Counted from the first letter of the stretch, positions 43,870 to 57,610 are shown. The stretch: 64,000 nt of DNA from Diogma glabrata (GCA_963693315.1 OY856186.1:278833491-278897490); one strand, 5' to 3'. Notes: a model not told the origin generated them from the sequence alone. A program made the numbers and translations.

Positions 43870-45042
43870 CAACTAGCAAACTTACTTCCCAATTTTGAGT
43901 TATACAAGCTAAAGCTTAAATAAAGCTGCGCTAAAGTTTCTAAGTGGAAGCTAGTTATATTTTTCTTCTATAAAGTTTCGATACAACTTCCACAGAGAAG
44001 TTCTTCCCACCACCGGAGTGAAAGCTTATAAAATACTTCTATATTTAATATTCGAAACTTTACCGAAATTTATCTACACAATACTAAATAAAGCTTCCGA
44101 AAAAGGTTATAGAAGTTATAGCTGTCATTAGGATTGAAGTTGTTTCGGTTGTAACTGTTTAAAGGTCTTATAGAAGCACAGCTGTCATAGTCTAAAAATT
44201 GCATCAATATCCAACCTTTAAAAGTTTTACCGAGACGGTTTTGCGGAAATGGAATATGTCAAACTGACGGAAGCTATTGCTTATATTATTTAAACTAGAG
44301 GAGCTAATGATGGAAAAAACTAATAGAAAAAAGATTTGTCAATATTCTTTTACGTCTATTAAAAAGAAACAAAATCTTTTAAGAACGTAAATCTCAGAAT
44401 ATGATTTCATCGTTAAAAAACCCATTAAAGTTACATGCCACATACCTTTTTCCATAAAAGTAAGCCCCTGAACTATACTACATCTAAATTATCTAAATTA
44501 AAAAACTAAATTCTATGGAATTCTTATAGAAGCCATTGTTATTGTAACTACTATCAAAGATATTTATTATTTCTTAAAATTTAAATTAACCAATTGGATA
44601 GCGAGCAGGACAACCGATCGAAGGACCAGAGTTCGAAACTTGATGCGACCGCAAACAAAAACTTAAATTTAAACATTGTATAATAACAGCAATAAAAATA
44701 ATTACGCTAAAAAAGTGTAGATAGATATATAAAAAACATGGTAATGTTTTTGTCACATTTTTTAATAGATTCTATAAGACTTCTAAAGATTGCTTAAACG
44801 ACGACCGAAGCTATATCTTGTGAACACCATAAATTCTATTCACCTGGTATAAATGCTTACAAAAGACCATACCGAAGTTATTGCCGAAGTCTTTTACAAA
44901 TCATAGCTTCGTTGATGGCAAGGAAATTTCTTCAAATTGTCTCTATCGAAACCGTTTAGAAGTTTTATAGAAACTATGAAGGTGAGGAAGCTAGTTTCGG
45001 TAAGACTGCTTAGTGTTTTAAAAGAAGCTAAAATGCTAGTTG
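43870..45042. mobile_element. Possible TIR element with degenerate internal repeats
   Basis: CAACTAGCAAACTTACTTCC (43870) resembles the inverted right end (CAACTAGCATTTTAGCTTC, to 45042). The interior repeatedly uses TTATAGAAG, GAAGCTA and TCGGTA-type words, as in the other repeat-filled TIR elements of the window. A SINE-like unit appears to be inserted near 44590-44720. No TSD was read. Confidence 0.35.
44590..44720 (+). repeat. Possible tRNA-derived SINE
   Basis: TTGGATAGCGAGCAGGACAA followed about 20 bases later by AGAGTTCGAAACTTGATGCG resembles A and B boxes of a polymerase III promoter, and an A-rich AAACAAAAACTTAAATTTAA stretch follows. No cloverleaf with intact arms. Confidence 0.4.
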
Positions 45043-45085
45043 AGAGATTTATTAAAATTGTTGGAGTTTAGTTAAAACGCATTGT

Positions 45086-45480
45086 TTTGATATCTATTTA
45101 TTTATTATGAACCGATTGCTTTCGAAAACTTAGCTTTCATAAACGATCAGGTAAGGCATTCCACAGATAAGAGACTCTATTGAAGAAGTCACGTTGGAAG
45201 GCTACAGTACACCTAATTATTTTAACCGTAAAGGGACGGGCCTCTTCAGTTACTCTGTTGGGACGCTAAAGGTTTGCAGTTTTAGGCAAAATTGATTCGA
45301 TTTCTTCATAAGCCCGTTAATCCATAAACTATTTGTAAATAAAAGTTGAACCTGCAACATTTCCTCTGTGGTGCAAGGGATCAAGATCGTTAGTAAGATT
45401 TAAGTTGCCAATGAGCTTAATAGCGCTTCACTGTACAGAATCAAGGTAATTTATATTACCAAAGAATGCTTCATCGCATA
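45086..45480 (-). pseudogene. LINE (jockey/CR1-like) RT C-terminus
   Basis: The minus strand reads HICDEAFFGNINYLDSVQ, SAIKLIGNLNLTNDLDPLHH, KTANL, RPNRVTEEARPFTVKI and FFNRVSYLWNALPDRL. This is the standard ending of a LINE RT with its RPF and LWN-LP boxes. Four or more stop codons interrupt it. It ends in an ATAAATAAATA-like tail near 45086. Distinct from the LINE at 19975-21404. Confidence 0.8.
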
Positions 45481-45499
45481 TGTGAAACTAAAAGAAGCT

Positions 45500-47295
45500 G
45501 ATTTGTTATGCTTAGCCCGTTGTACGTGACCGAGGTGAGAGAGAGAGTGAGAATTTACAGGGTTTGCTATTGGTGAAACTGTCAAACAAAGATTTGTGCA
45601 AGAAGGGGTAAGATATTACATGTGAGTTGTGCTTCCATTTCCGTCCTCTTTACCTATATAGTATTGTAGGATTTGGATTCACAACTATGAATCCATTTGG
45701 ACTTTTCCACGAAAGGTATTAATAATAAGATAAAACAACATATATATCCGGGAACGAAATGTTCCAAACGGGTTGGAAATTGGGAATCTCTTTTCTAAAT
45801 TTTATTTATCCTAGCATTGAAAGAACTAAATATCTAATAATATATATAAACAATAATAATAATAAAAAAAACTTGCTTTTATTTAGTTGTTGATGTGGAC
45901 GTTCCAGGTAGCTGCCACCTCATAAATTTCTTTTCATGTACGTGTAGGTAATAGCCAAACCGAATGTGTCTTTCCTTTCCTGTTATCGATTCACAAACCC
46001 ATCAACTGGATGCAATAGTACTTTTCTTATCGGTTAACAATTCACCAAAACCCAATGCATCAAACCGGTATACAATACCGGTTGACCGGTATACTATACC
46101 GGTTGACAATAGTTCAATTAACATACTAGCTTTCCTTGCTGCCAATAATTCACTAAAATGCCAACAATTCACTAGGACTATACATCTATTTTTGACAATA
46201 GCCCAAGCATAATAATAAACTTCTTTACTGCCAGTATTTCACCAAAGCTGTATACATTGCGGATCTGCAATGGCTGCCTTCAATATTGATGTGTCCACCC
46301 ACACGATGTAGATCAAGGTAAACAAAAGCAATAAACACAACTGTCTTGTAAATAATGATAATTTTTTCTTTTATTCTTGATTTTTACTTTAATTCCTTAA
46401 TTTTATTATTATTTTTATCTTTTTTAGTTAAATCGAGAATTGAAATTTATCTCTCGTTTGCAAGTTGAACACGGAATGAATTGAAAAATTAATTCAAAAT
46501 TAAAATGTGTGTTTTGTTTTTTGACACTTCATCTTAAGCAAAACAAAATGAAGCAACTTGAGCAACACAAATCATGTTCGTTAAATGCGAACATTACGAG
46601 TTATTTTATCTATTGTTTGATATTTGAAATTGATTTAATCGTTATAATTATTTGAAATTTTTTTTTTTAAAGTTAACAATATTGCAAAAATGAAAAGAAA
46701 TGACTGAAATATATTTTGATTGAACGGAAAAAGAATAGGAATTGATTTTAATATTATTTATGAGAATTTCCGACGTTACAGTATTATACTAAAGAGATCT
46801 TCGAAATCACTATACTTCTCATTTCAATTGTGTGTAAGAACACAATTATTTAAACCATTTCTAAAATTTGACACTTCCGGAAGCTTATCAACTCATTTTT
46901 TTTCTATTTTTCATTTATAATTTTTTTACATAATTATGAAAATTAAAAAAAAAGGAATTGCAGAATATGCAATTTAGCCGTAAAAGAAAATTTATGCTAA
47001 CCACGGAGTTTTTTCATGGCTCGTGCTATGAGAAATAAATTAAATTTTTATCAGTTGGAGTTTGGCAATGATAATGAGAAGTTCGTTTTTTTTGGAATTG
47101 GTGGAACATTTGAGTGGATTTTTAAAATGAAATTCAAATTAATGTGTAAACCAATTTTCGGAGTATAGGCAAAATTTTTTACTTAATTAGTTTTTTTTAA
47201 AGTATTTGTGTTTGAAATAATATAATAACTTTCAATACCATATAGTTTATATTTTTTTTAATGGTGAAAGAAAAAGAATGAAGAACAAAAAATAT
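45500..47295. other. No gene seen; CCGGTA palindromic duplication
   Basis: At 46051-46095, two tandem copies of a self-complementary CCGGTATAC(A/T)(A/T)TACCGG unit lie in a stretch with loosely repeated CAATAATTCACTAAAA words (45960-46260). The small frame across this (45964-46212) is repeat-driven. The rest is AT-rich. Confidence 0.45.
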
Positions 47296-47298
47296 TTA

Positions 47299-47384
47299 TT
47301 ATTATAAAGTTAAACACTGGTTGTAGAATAATATTATGACTATTCATTATATGAATTATTATAAAGTTAAACACTGGTTATAGA
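47299..47384 (+). repeat. Short direct duplication
   Basis: ATTATAAAGTTAAACACTGG occurs twice, 57 bases apart, followed by TT(G/A)TAGAATAA. A local tandem duplication. Confidence 0.8.
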
Positions 47385-47639
47385 ATAAGAAGTCAAAAAT
47401 CAATTTGATTTGAGCAGCTGTTATCGTTTGGTTAATGGATTAAAAATAAAATCAATTGTTTTATTGTGGAATTCGAAGTAACCTCCAAAGTGGACGGTAC
47501 TCTAAAGCAGAAGATGCCAGCAAACTTAGATGGGTAGAAGAAAAGATATGGTGAGTGTTACACATATTAAGGTGAACTTTAAGTTGTTTAGTATAACATG
47601 TTTAGAATTTTAATATCATTTTTGTTTATTACTAGGAAT

Positions 47640-47935
47640 CGCACAGTGGCCGAAACTCGGCCATTCTAAATGGACATTGTAAATAGATCTCCTAACAAAA
47701 TAGCTACAACATATTATTTCAGAGTTTGATTAATTAATATAATTGATTTTGAATGGTGAATCAAATAACTTGAAAAAAAACAAAATAATTGAAAAAAAAT
47801 CATAAAAACACCTTCATATTTTTCCCCTTTTTCCTTTTACCCTTAAATTGTCCTAATTCCAAAAATATTATTTTTGGCACATCTACTACTCAAGACCTTT
47901 CCAACGATATACATTGTTGAGAGTTGTGACAGGGG
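47640..47935 (-). repeat. Dispersed repeat, copy 2
   Basis: Inverted homologue of 39815-40150, beginning GGAATCGCACAGTGGCCG and ending near CCTTTCCAACGATATACA. Divergence and indels indicate old insertions. Confidence 0.7.
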
Positions 47936-47939
47936 AAGA

Positions 47940-50135
47940 GTTGTGACATGACGGTTCCCTCTTCTGGAGAACCTAGGTGGCAAATGCGGCACGCATTTCG
48001 ATTTCGTTTGTTTTAAATTTGCTTGTACTGAGGTTGGTCAATAGAACCCCCGTGCAAAACGAGCTAGCGGCAGGGTATATTGCGTGCGCGACCAACTGGT
48101 GGACCTTCACGGACCACCAGACAAACCTCATACTACAAAGAAACGATCAGTGTTTGAGTGATATTAAAATAAAGGGGTGGGGTTTTCGTTGCACCTGTAT
48201 ATTTCAAACTTCAATAAGTTTAAGCTTTGATAAGAGATTTGGATGAAGCTATAAAGATATACTCTTAATACGAATCAAAACTATTCAGTGATCCCACATC
48301 CGGTTTGTCACTTCCGGTAAAAAAAAATTGTTCTTACGTTTGGGTTAATCCGCCACTGATTGACCAACTTTAAAAAGCTTTCGAAAACACTTAAACAATG
48401 GCAATAAATACATACAGTTCTGGTCTGTGAAGCAGAAAATTGTGTATTTTTATATGACATTACATTAATATTTTTTGATTTTCTGATTTAGGGATTAACC
48501 TCCAGACATAAAATGATAACTATGTATTATGTGAAATTACTATTTTCTCATTAACTTCATTTATGGAAATAAAGGCGTTTCTTATACAACAACCTGTATT
48601 TACTTAATTTGTTGTAAATATTATAACACACTTTGTGTATTCATTGATTAAAATTAATGGTGTAGGAAATGTTTAAAGGATTGAATAATTAAAAAAAAAC
48701 CTATTGCAACAAGAATTTGGCACCATAACCTTAAATAATTATTAAACTTTATTGTTTTGTTTTTTCTCTAAATTTCTTTTCTTTGCCAAATTTACAGAAA
48801 ATTATTTAGATATTTTTGTAATTCTTTTAAGCTTCTGTTTGTAATAAATTTTGATTTTATTCATTTAATTTTTCTCTATAACCCTATAATTACCACTACT
48901 ACTTATGTTTATAGTTTTCTTATCTGATCTAATAATAACTAAAAAAACATTAAATAAATCTTTGACATGCTCTTGTATAACAATAAAGTAATTTAAATTA
49001 CATAAATTATATCAATATTTCTCTCAGCCTTTAGTTTTCTTTATTTTTAAATGATAGTTTGTTTTTCTTAATCACATTCGTGATCGCGTGTCAAAAACAT
49101 AAATAAACTTAATATCTTGTCTATTAATAAATTAATGTTTTTGTTGATATTTTTTGTATTAATTTAGAGTAGTTTGATTTGGTATGGATGATTTTGATCG
49201 TTATGCGATCGATATGTTTTGTATTATTAATTTTTTGCATACAAGAGAACCTTGATCTTGGAAACTTTTCAGCCGTGTAAAACCAGAATTTCTAAAGAGT
49301 TTGGTTGGAGTTATACAAATTTTAAATTCGATACGTTTAGATTTCAAAGACGGCAAAATATTCAAAAAATTGAAACGAATTGATCACCAATACTAATTTT
49401 CCCAACCTAAAACTAAATGTATGTACATATGTATTACAAAAAAGTTATTTTGAGTAAAAAAATTTATTAAAATCTATTTCTATATTGCTTTAATAACAGT
49501 TGTATATGATTATTGATTATAGATTGATTGACGATTGATAAACTTTTTGTGTTATTTTATATGCGTTTAGATTAAATATTTTTAATTTAATCTATTATAT
49601 ATTTTAAGTACATAGTAATGTTATTTCATATCCCATTCTGATAAAGTTTTGACATTGAAATTTGAATTGTTATAGATTATTTAACTTTAGTCGGTTGTTT
49701 AATTGTTATATATGCCGAGATCGTACTATCAAGGACCATCGCGAAATCCAGGGACTATGTAGCGGGGTGTGATTTTTAAACTCCCATGAACCTAACTGAA
49801 AAGTTTATTCAGAATGAATGTATATTTATTTCTCTATATACCCAAGAGAATGTTTATGTGCATTAATCTGGCTTAGAATTTTTACTTTGCTAGAGTTAAA
49901 TTTTGAATAGGTTTTGAATTATTAGTAATGTTTTGTGAGTCCTTTAACTAAAATCTAGAATTTAAATATAAATTTAGAAATACATACAATTATTTTAAAA
50001 TAAAATTATTATTTAAATCGGTGTTAGTGGGGTTATTTTCTTTACTAGTTGGAAATTGTCTTCCAAGCTCGTAGATCGCACAGTTATTTATTCAACGTTA
50101 AAATAGTTAGAGTATATTAAAACAGTAAAAAATTT
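47940..50135. other. No gene seen
   Basis: A locally GC-richer patch (47940-48190) contains an 89-codon frame and a TGGTGGACCTTCACGGACCA palindrome but no recognisable domain. The rest is AT-rich. Confidence 0.45.
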
Positions 50136-50139
50136 GTCC

Positions 50140-53029
50140 TTTCTCTCTCTCTGGCGTTTACATCCCATGGAGGGATTTTGCCGTCTGTGCAATCAGCTTC
50201 CAATCGTCTCGTTCCATGGCCAATCGACTCCAGTTTCGACATCCTATATCACGAAGGTCTTAGATGATGTCATCACGCCAGCGTTGTCTTCCTCTCCGAC
50301 GAACACGAGCTGGTTGTTAAACAGCTTGGATTAATGCTTTGTAAAGTGTGAGCTTACACGACCGCGAAAGATGTTTTGATCGCAGAAGTTTTGAGTATGC
50401 ATAGATAACTCTGGATGCGGCAAAGACACGGGCTTTGATATCTGCCTGCATGTCATTTGACGATGTTATTACAGACCCGAGGTATTTGAAGTTTTCCACG
50501 CGTTCCACTTCATAGTCGCCAGCATCCAGATTTTCGGGAGGTATGTTCCTAGATGTTGTTAACACTTTGGTTTTGCCGGTGTTGATGCATAATCCAAGTC
50601 GTTTAGCATTTCTTTCAAGCTGAGAGAGACTATTCTTAATATCGCTTCTTCTACGTCCGAGAAGCACAATATCATCTGCGTAGTCAAAAACTTGACTAGA
50701 TTTGTTTTATATGCAGTTTCGTGTCTCAATTCGGCTTTTTCTTATAGAGTACTCAAGCGCCCAATTAAATAATACGGACCTTATCGAACACCTGATGTAA
50801 TATCGAACGGATCAGAAACTGACCCTTCGATTACTATTCTACAATTTAATCCCGATGTTGTGAGTTTGCACAGAAAAACAAGTTTCTCTGGGATACCAAG
50901 GCATATGAGTGCGGACCAAAGGTTGTCGCGGATGATTCTATCATATGCTTGCTTGAAATCAACGTAGAGCTGGTGAATGCTGATGTTGTACTCCCAACAT
51001 TTTTCTAGAATCATCCTTAATGTAAAACATTAATCTGTGGTGGAGCGGTTGGGACGACCACACTGATAGTCACCTATGATAGATTCGACGGACGGGATGA
51101 GTCGAGCAAGTACGACATTAGCCAATACTTTATATGCAGTGTTCAACATTGCGATTCAACGATAATTCGCACACTTTAGACGTCACTTTTCTTATGTAGC
51201 GGAACAATGAGACCTGTTTTGCCATTCAGCAGGTAGTTCTTCTTGGTCCCAAATTGCAAGAATCAGATCGTATATACGTGAGAGCAGAGCTGTTCCTCCA
51301 TTTTTCAATAGTTCTGCGAGAATTCCATCAATACCTGGTGATTTACCATATCTCAGTTTTTTAATGGCAACTTCTACTTCTTCTATTGCTGGGAAGAGAC
51401 AAAAATCTCCTCAGTTGACGGAGCTATTGCTCGAATAGGATGAACTTCATTCGTCCCATTCAGTAGGTCTTGAAAGTGGGATCGCCACACTGCCAACACA
51501 TTATGTTCACTTGTTGTAAGTTCATTATTGCCATTTTAGATGGCTGTAGATCTTAGGTGGAAATCTTTTGTCAGTTTCCGTGCATTGGCAAAGCACTCTT
51601 TCGAATTTCCGCTGGCCGCATGTTGGTTGATGTTTTCGATGCAGCTCTTCATGTATTCGCGTTTCTTTTTACGTAGAAGTTTTGCTGAGGCTTTCCTGGC
51701 GCATAGATAATCGGCTTGGGAGCTTCAAGTGTTCATTGTTAACCATTTTTCTCGCAGTTTTTGTTTATGTTCAACGGTTTGGCTGCACTCGTCGTCAAAC
51801 AATTCGTTGTGTGATTTCGGTGGTCGTTTTCCGATTGTAGTTTGTGCTGCGGCTATAATGGTTGATTGAAGCGTTTGTCATTCTTCTTGAATGTTTAATG
51901 GCATCTCAGAAGAGATGTCATGCTCTTCTATGTTTTGCGTTATTATTGCCTGATATCTATTCAGCGTTTCCGGATGTTTAAATGCATCGACATTCCAGCG
52001 CTTTTTTGCTTGTATATTAAATGTAGATGATAATTTGCACTATGTACTAAAAGATGACAAGCATATGATCGGTGTCCATATCAGCACCTCTGTATGATCG
52101 AACGTCAGTTACACTTGTAGAGTATCTCTTAGAGGTCATGACGTGATCGATTTGATTTTCCGTTCTTCCGTCATTTGATTTCCACGTTGCCTTGTGAATT
52201 CTCTTGTGATGGAAGAAAGTGCTGGAAATAACTAGATCAAACATCATAGCCAGCTCGGCTGCGTGAAAACCGTTATTGTTACTGGTATGATGGGGCCGAT
52301 ATGTATTTTAAGTTCTGCACTCCTACCAATTTGAGAATTGAAGTCACCTACCACGGTTTTTATATTGTGCCACGGGATGTTATTGATGACTTCTTCCAGT
52401 TCTAGGAAGAATAGGCCTTTAATATCATCTGCTTTGTCTTCAGTAGGTGCATGAACATTGACGGTCATTACATTATTTTTTTGCGTGCGGATTCTCAGTG
52501 TGCATAACCGCATATTAATTGGGCAGAAGTCGATAACATGCTGATTCACGCGACGTTGTATGAGAAAGCCAACTCCAAATTCTCCTCCGTTTTGATGACC
52601 CCAATAATAAAAAGGGTATCCTTTCGCTGTTTCATGGGTTTCACTGCCTGGCCATGTTAGTTCTTGTAACGCCACTATACCTAGTGTGTAGCTATCGACT
52701 TGGTGTGTGAGTTTTAGGAGATCTCCTGGTCTTCTAAGGCTTAACACGTTCCAGGTTCCCATTTTTAAATCGTAATCCGGGTACAGTTTTCGATGTCGTT
52801 TTTGAAATGAGTCCGAGATAATCCGAGGCCAGTGTACAGAATTCATGACAAATAATTTTTTACTGAAATGGGGTGTTAGCCCTTTGCCCAACCCAAATTT
52901 TTGTGAATTAGTTCGTTCTGCATCTTAAGGTCACCAGAAACAACCTTTTTACACGTTTATATAGCGAGCCGCTTGATCCAAGGCAGACGCCCGCTCCAAG
53001 CCGCCCCTAACATGGAGAACAGACGTTTT
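50140..53029 (-). mobile_element. Decayed RTE-clade LINE, nearly full length
   Basis: It runs from a leader homologous to the intact RTE (52850-53029) through endonuclease and RT to a 3' end reading RRRGRQRWRDDI ... LHGM, followed by a GA-rich run (GAGAGAGAGAAAGG, near 50140-50150). The proteins of the two RTEs clearly differ, so it is a separate lineage. No TSD was found. A deletion near 50320 removes much of the C-terminal region. Confidence 0.88.
50155..52891 (-). pseudogene. RTE endonuclease and RT, multiple frameshifts
   Basis: The N-terminal part (52244-52891) is open and keeps MGTWNVLSL, LQELTWPG, VNVHAPTEDKADD and VVGDFNSQIG. After a frame change, 52047-52247 has NQIDHVMTSKRY and YRGADMDTDHMLV. 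RT pieces follow at 50781-51014 (MILEKCWEYN, LYVDFKQAYDR) and 50317-50667 (NTGKTKVLTTSR, NFKYLGSVI). The minus-strand region between 51014 and 52047 is readable only in fragments, and the YADD box lies near 50670 in a broken frame. Non-functional. Confidence 0.87.
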
Positions 53030-53034
53030 TTACT

Positions 53035-53760
53035 TATTTATATAGCGTCGATAGTTATTGCATTTATTAAAAGATTTTGTACAATTCTCACATTAAAGCA
53101 CTTAAAAAGCGTTTATTTCTAATTTATGAATTCGCAAATGTAAACGGTATTGAATTAGAGACATACAATTTTTATACAATTTTCACAAACGAACAGCTAT
53201 CATGTATATAATAAAATTAAAATTGTAAAACAATAATCAATTTACATTTCATTTACGATCATTTATACATTTTTAGCAATTAATAATCAAAATGCACAAC
53301 CAAATACGGAAACACTTTATACTTAAAAATTAACAAATATTTTTAGCACATAAATATAACTTTACTTACAATTACATATTATTCTTTTTTAAAGTTTTAA
53401 TTTAAAATAAATTTGTAGTCCACTTAATGATACACGGCACTTTGAAATTCAATTATATAATGAATTTGCATTATGACTTAGCTTACAAAATTTATCGATT
53501 ATATCTGAAATCGTTCGTAATATTTATATTTTACATATGTACCTAAATGTTTATTTACACTATATTAGTAGCTTTCAATTAAAACATCAGTAAAATCACA
53601 AACCGAATGTCAAATTCAATGAAAAAGCCTGTAATATTATATTTTAACCAGTTTACTGAAACAATGTATAATTAAATACGTTTGTATTTAAAATATAAGA
53701 ATTTGTTTAATTTTATATAATTAACACTGTTTGCCGTTGGCAATTGGCGTAAGTTTTCAA
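53035..53760. other. No gene seen
   Basis: AT-rich DNA right of the RTE leader; nothing recognised. Confidence 0.55.
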
Positions 53761-53763
53761 ATA

Positions 53764-54050
53764 ACATTATGCCAATCTCTTGTATCTTTACGCAAATAAC
53801 TTATTTAATAAGTTTAATAGAAAAATTAAAGAAAACAAAGTTTTTTATAATTTTACTGTTACTCTATATATATTTCAGCTTGTTAGGTCATCTTCTGGAG
53901 TAATCTTCTGCAGATTACTCCAGAAGATGGCCTAACAAGCTGAAGTATATATAGAGTAACAGTAAAATTATAAAAACTTTGTTTTCTTTGATTTTTCTAT
54001 TAAACTTATTATATAAGTTATTTGCGTAAAGTAATAAGAGTTTGACAACA
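53764..54050. repeat. 287-bp inverted repeat related to the gypsy 3' flank
   Basis: Arms 53764-53905 and 53916-54050 pair around TCTTCTGCAGATTACTCCAG. The arm sequence (CTTTACGCAAATAACTTATT, AATAAGTTTAAT) also occurs once at 7646-7745, just outside the gypsy integrase. The fold-back may be made of that retrotransposon's 3' sequence, or both loci carry one MITE arm. Confidence 0.75.
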
Positions 54051-54429
54051 TGTTGTTTAATTTTACATAAAAACAGTTTTTTTGTCAGTACATAAAATCA
54101 TGCAGAACCTGCATTAAAAAATATGAAGGGGCTGAAATCTCACAGCTCTGAAATATTAAGACTTCGGTCTGGGTTGAAAATTTTGATATAGTTTTCGGCA
54201 AAAAACTTTTATGAGGACATTGATTTTAGTTTTGAGCAGCGATGTATATCAAACATAAAATTCTTTGTTAAAGTACAAGGACTTTTTTATCTCTGTTTAG
54301 AAATTTATTACAAAACAAGCATGAAATATTAATATGTACTTTGCCGGGAAATTATAACAGATCATATATTAAGTTATATAGTAAAAAGATGATACACCCA
54401 GCAAACTACTCAAAAACCTCTCCATTTAG

Positions 54430-55365
54430 CGTTTCAAGAAAACATTACAAAATCAAAAATTCATATTTCTTTCAAAATTCCAAAAATATTCTAAAAATTA
54501 AAATAAAATCGAGAATTAGAATAAAAGTTCTAAGAACATTCCAAAAATTATTTCAAAATCAAAGATTGAAATTTTTTTCAAAATTCTAAAAATATTGCAA
54601 AAATTATCACAAAATCAAAAATTCAAACTTTTTCTAATATTCTTAAAAAATTGCAAAACTTATAACAAATTCAAAACACAAACTTTTTTCAAAATTCCAA
54701 AAATTATAATAAAATCGAAACATTAAATTTTTTCAAAATTTTAAAATATTGCAAAAATTCATAATTCATAAATTCAAACTTTTTTCAAAATTCTTAAAAT
54801 ATTCCAAAAATTATAACAAAATCAAAGTACAAACTTCCGAAAATTCTTACAAAATCAAAAATTGAAACTTTTTTCAAAATTCTAAAATTATTGCAAAATT
54901 TCTTAATTCAAAAATTCAAACTTTTTCCAAAATTCTAAGAATATTTCAAAAATTATAATAAAATCAAAAATTGAATCTTTTTCAAAATTCTAAAAATATT
55001 GCAAAAATTATAACAAAATCAAAAATACAAACTTTTTTTAAAATTCCAAAAATATTTCAAAAATTATAATAAAATCAAAATACAAATTTTTTTTCAAAAC
55101 TCAAAAAATATTACAAAATCGAAAATTGAAACTTTTTCCAAATCAAAAACTCCAAAAACTTTTTCAAAAATTTTAAAAATATCGCAAAGATCGAAAATAC
55201 ATACTTCCTTCAAGATTCCAAAAAATTTAATAAAATCAAAAATTTAAACTTTTTCAAAACTCTAAAAATATTTCGAAAATTCTTATAAAATCAAAAATAC
55301 AAACTTTTTCAAAATTCCAAAAATATTTCAAAAATTATAACAAAATCAAAAATTTCCATGTTTAA
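54430..55365. repeat. AT-rich minisatellite, degenerate unit about 50-60 bp
   Basis: The phrase TTCAAAATTC(C/T)AAAAATATT(T/G)CAAAAATTATAA, then CAAAATCAAAAAT-CAAACTT, recurs about 16 times with small indels. It lies in the left arm of the fold-back only. Long frames across it are low-complexity artefacts. Confidence 0.85.
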
Positions 55366-55896
55366 TTTCATGTTCGCTAACATTTCATGTCAAACAAATA
55401 ATTAATTTCATTTTTTTCCCAAAAAAGAGTAAAAAAAATGAAAATCATTCTTTTGACACACTTGACAACAGTTTTTTGACAAACTTATAATGAAATAATC
55501 TAGTTTTTGCTCTCACATACCAATCCCGACCATCAAGATTTCTCCAAATTCAATGTTCCTATTCGTAATCACTTATAAAATGAACTTTTTTTAAGCAAAA
55601 AATATGCAAATTTCCTTTTTTGGCACACTTGACGATTTTTTGACACACTTCCGGTACAATTATCGAACACATCGTCCTTTCATCTTCCTAATAATGTCAC
55701 TTTGGCTCGAGAATTCAATAATTTGGTCTTTCAGACCGAAGCAATTCAATTGAATTTATTAATTACTTGAGTTTAAGGGCTCACTAAAAATTCCTAATAA
55801 TTCAAAACCTATATTAAATACAAGTCTAGTGAATTAAAATTTTTGAATTATAATTGTTTATCACAACATGTTCTTACAGAATAATTTTCATTTTAT

Positions 55897-56300
55897 TGTT
55901 ACAATTCGATAAACGCAATTTCCAAATCTCTTCCTGGATTCGATCACGGATTAGTAAGCAAACACACCAGGTTTTATTAAGAATTCAACACAGTCATTGT
56001 TCCATAACAACAGAAAAACAATATTCCGAACTAGAGTATTCTTTCAACAGCTTCAGAAACTTGATTGTAGATTTTTCCAGTATGAACACAGCGTCCAAAA
56101 TAATACACAAAGTATTCCTACTTAACAACACTTAGAACTTTATTCACAATCAAATTTAAAAATAACTTCTATTTACACGGGCTTAAATGCATGGTACAAC
56201 ATTTCGTTTACAATTAATTTGACTTAACATCAATCGCAGTCTAAAATAAAACTAACTACTTCTGTCTGAAAAAACCTGTTTAAATACTATTCATTTAAAT
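55897..56300 (-). repeat. Shortened second copy of the solo-LTR sequence
   Basis: Begins TGTTACAATTCGATAAACGC, lacking about 35 bases present after TGTTACG at 37283. It then follows that LTR (CAGGTTTTATTAAG; AATAATACACAAA; AACTTTATTCAC; ATCGCAG) to about 56280, where a hairpin MITE begins. The outer half of the LTR is missing. Confidence 0.8.
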
Positions 56301-56310
56301 CTTGGTTTTG

Positions 56311-56570
56311 TTTTAGTTTAGCCATAGCATTCGAAATTCGATACTCTATGTACCGAGCTATGGGTCCATAGGCAATCAGAGGCACATCAAATTGAATAGA
56401 ATTTTTTTTAATTTTGCTTCATTTTATTTTTCGATATTTTAATGTTTAAAAATATCGAAAAAATAAAAGGAATTAAAATAAAAAAAATGCCATCCAATTC
56501 GATGTTCCGCCGATTCCATAGCTCGGTACATAGTGTACCGAATTTCGAATGCTATAGCTTAAACTAAATA
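56311..56570. mobile_element. 260-bp hairpin MITE in the fold-back centre
   Basis: Arms of about 120 bp: TTTAGTTTAGCCATAGCATT, CGAAATTCG, TATGTACCGAGCTATGG and CATC-AATT, inverted around TTTAAAAATATCGAAAAA near 56450. Non-coding. Confidence 0.75.
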
Positions 56571-56574
56571 AACT

Positions 56575-57610
56575 CTCTATTTTAAGTATGAAAAAAGTAA
56601 TTTGACGTACAAATTAGGTTTACGCGCATTGGCAGAGGAAATAATTGGAAAAAGTGGAGTTTGTGCCTTCGGGGTCAGTATATTTTCGATTTGAAGTTTT
56701 TTAATTTCGATTTAAGTTTTTTAATTTAATACAGCAAAACTCATTAAAAATATTAAATTTCATAAAATTTAGATTTAGATTGAAGTTGAAAATCGGATTC
56801 CTTGTTCATGACTTATCGTGAATCAAAGTTTAACGCATAAAAATCGTGAAAAGTGTTCACACGTCAAAATGAATCTCACAAATTTCAATTTTAAAAATAA
56901 CTAATTTTTACTAATAAATAAATAATAATAATTTTTCTACTAATAACTAATTTTAAAAATATAATACAAAATAAAAATTTTGAAAATATATAAATGAATA
57001 ACCGAACTTTACACATAAATTGTAAATTAAGGTGACAACTCAAAACAACACGATTACAACCTCAGAAATGCGAAAAACATCAGAAAATTATATTTTTCGC
57101 GTGGCGGCACTGTCACAATAACATTAGATTACCCTTGCAGCCAAATAAAAATAAAATTGATATCTGGCAATAGTCATCGCCGGCGATAAATTAGAAATAG
57201 AGTCTAAATTTTCTACAGCATTTGGGTCGATAATGCGCGAGCACCAGGTTCCTTACAAGATTGGTCGCCCCAATTTCGACTCTTTTTATTTATTGGGACC
57301 CAATACGCATATATAAGCTTGAGCGTTTAAAATTCGATAGAAAATTACTTTTTGGTATAAAAAATTGGGCGGTCTAATATCTGTAAAGCTTTCTTTGTGA
57401 CAGTTTTAATGTTAGCTTGAAAGTGGCAATTATCAAGTTATGAACTGTAAAATCACTGTATCTACATCCTGTTTCCCACTAATCAAATTGAATATCACTG
57501 CATCTACATGAAATGAAATAAAAAAAAACAGTATTTGCATCAACCAATCACCATGCAAAACATTGTTTTAGAGTTGCATTAACTTTCTTGAAATCCTTTT
57601 ATAATTACTT
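56575..57610. other. No gene seen
   Basis: AT-rich interior of the fold-back. It includes a local duplication AATATCACTGCATCTACATG / AAATCACTGTATCTACATCC (57447-57515). No domain recognised. Confidence 0.5.

Noticed and set aside
47977..48246. 89-codon frame in a GC-richer patch
   Set aside because: No family similarity, no splice context that I trust, and no second copy; kept only as a remark.
54341..54589. 82-codon frame at the start of the minisatellite
   Set aside because: Low-complexity Lys/Phe/Asn-rich product of the AT-rich repeat.
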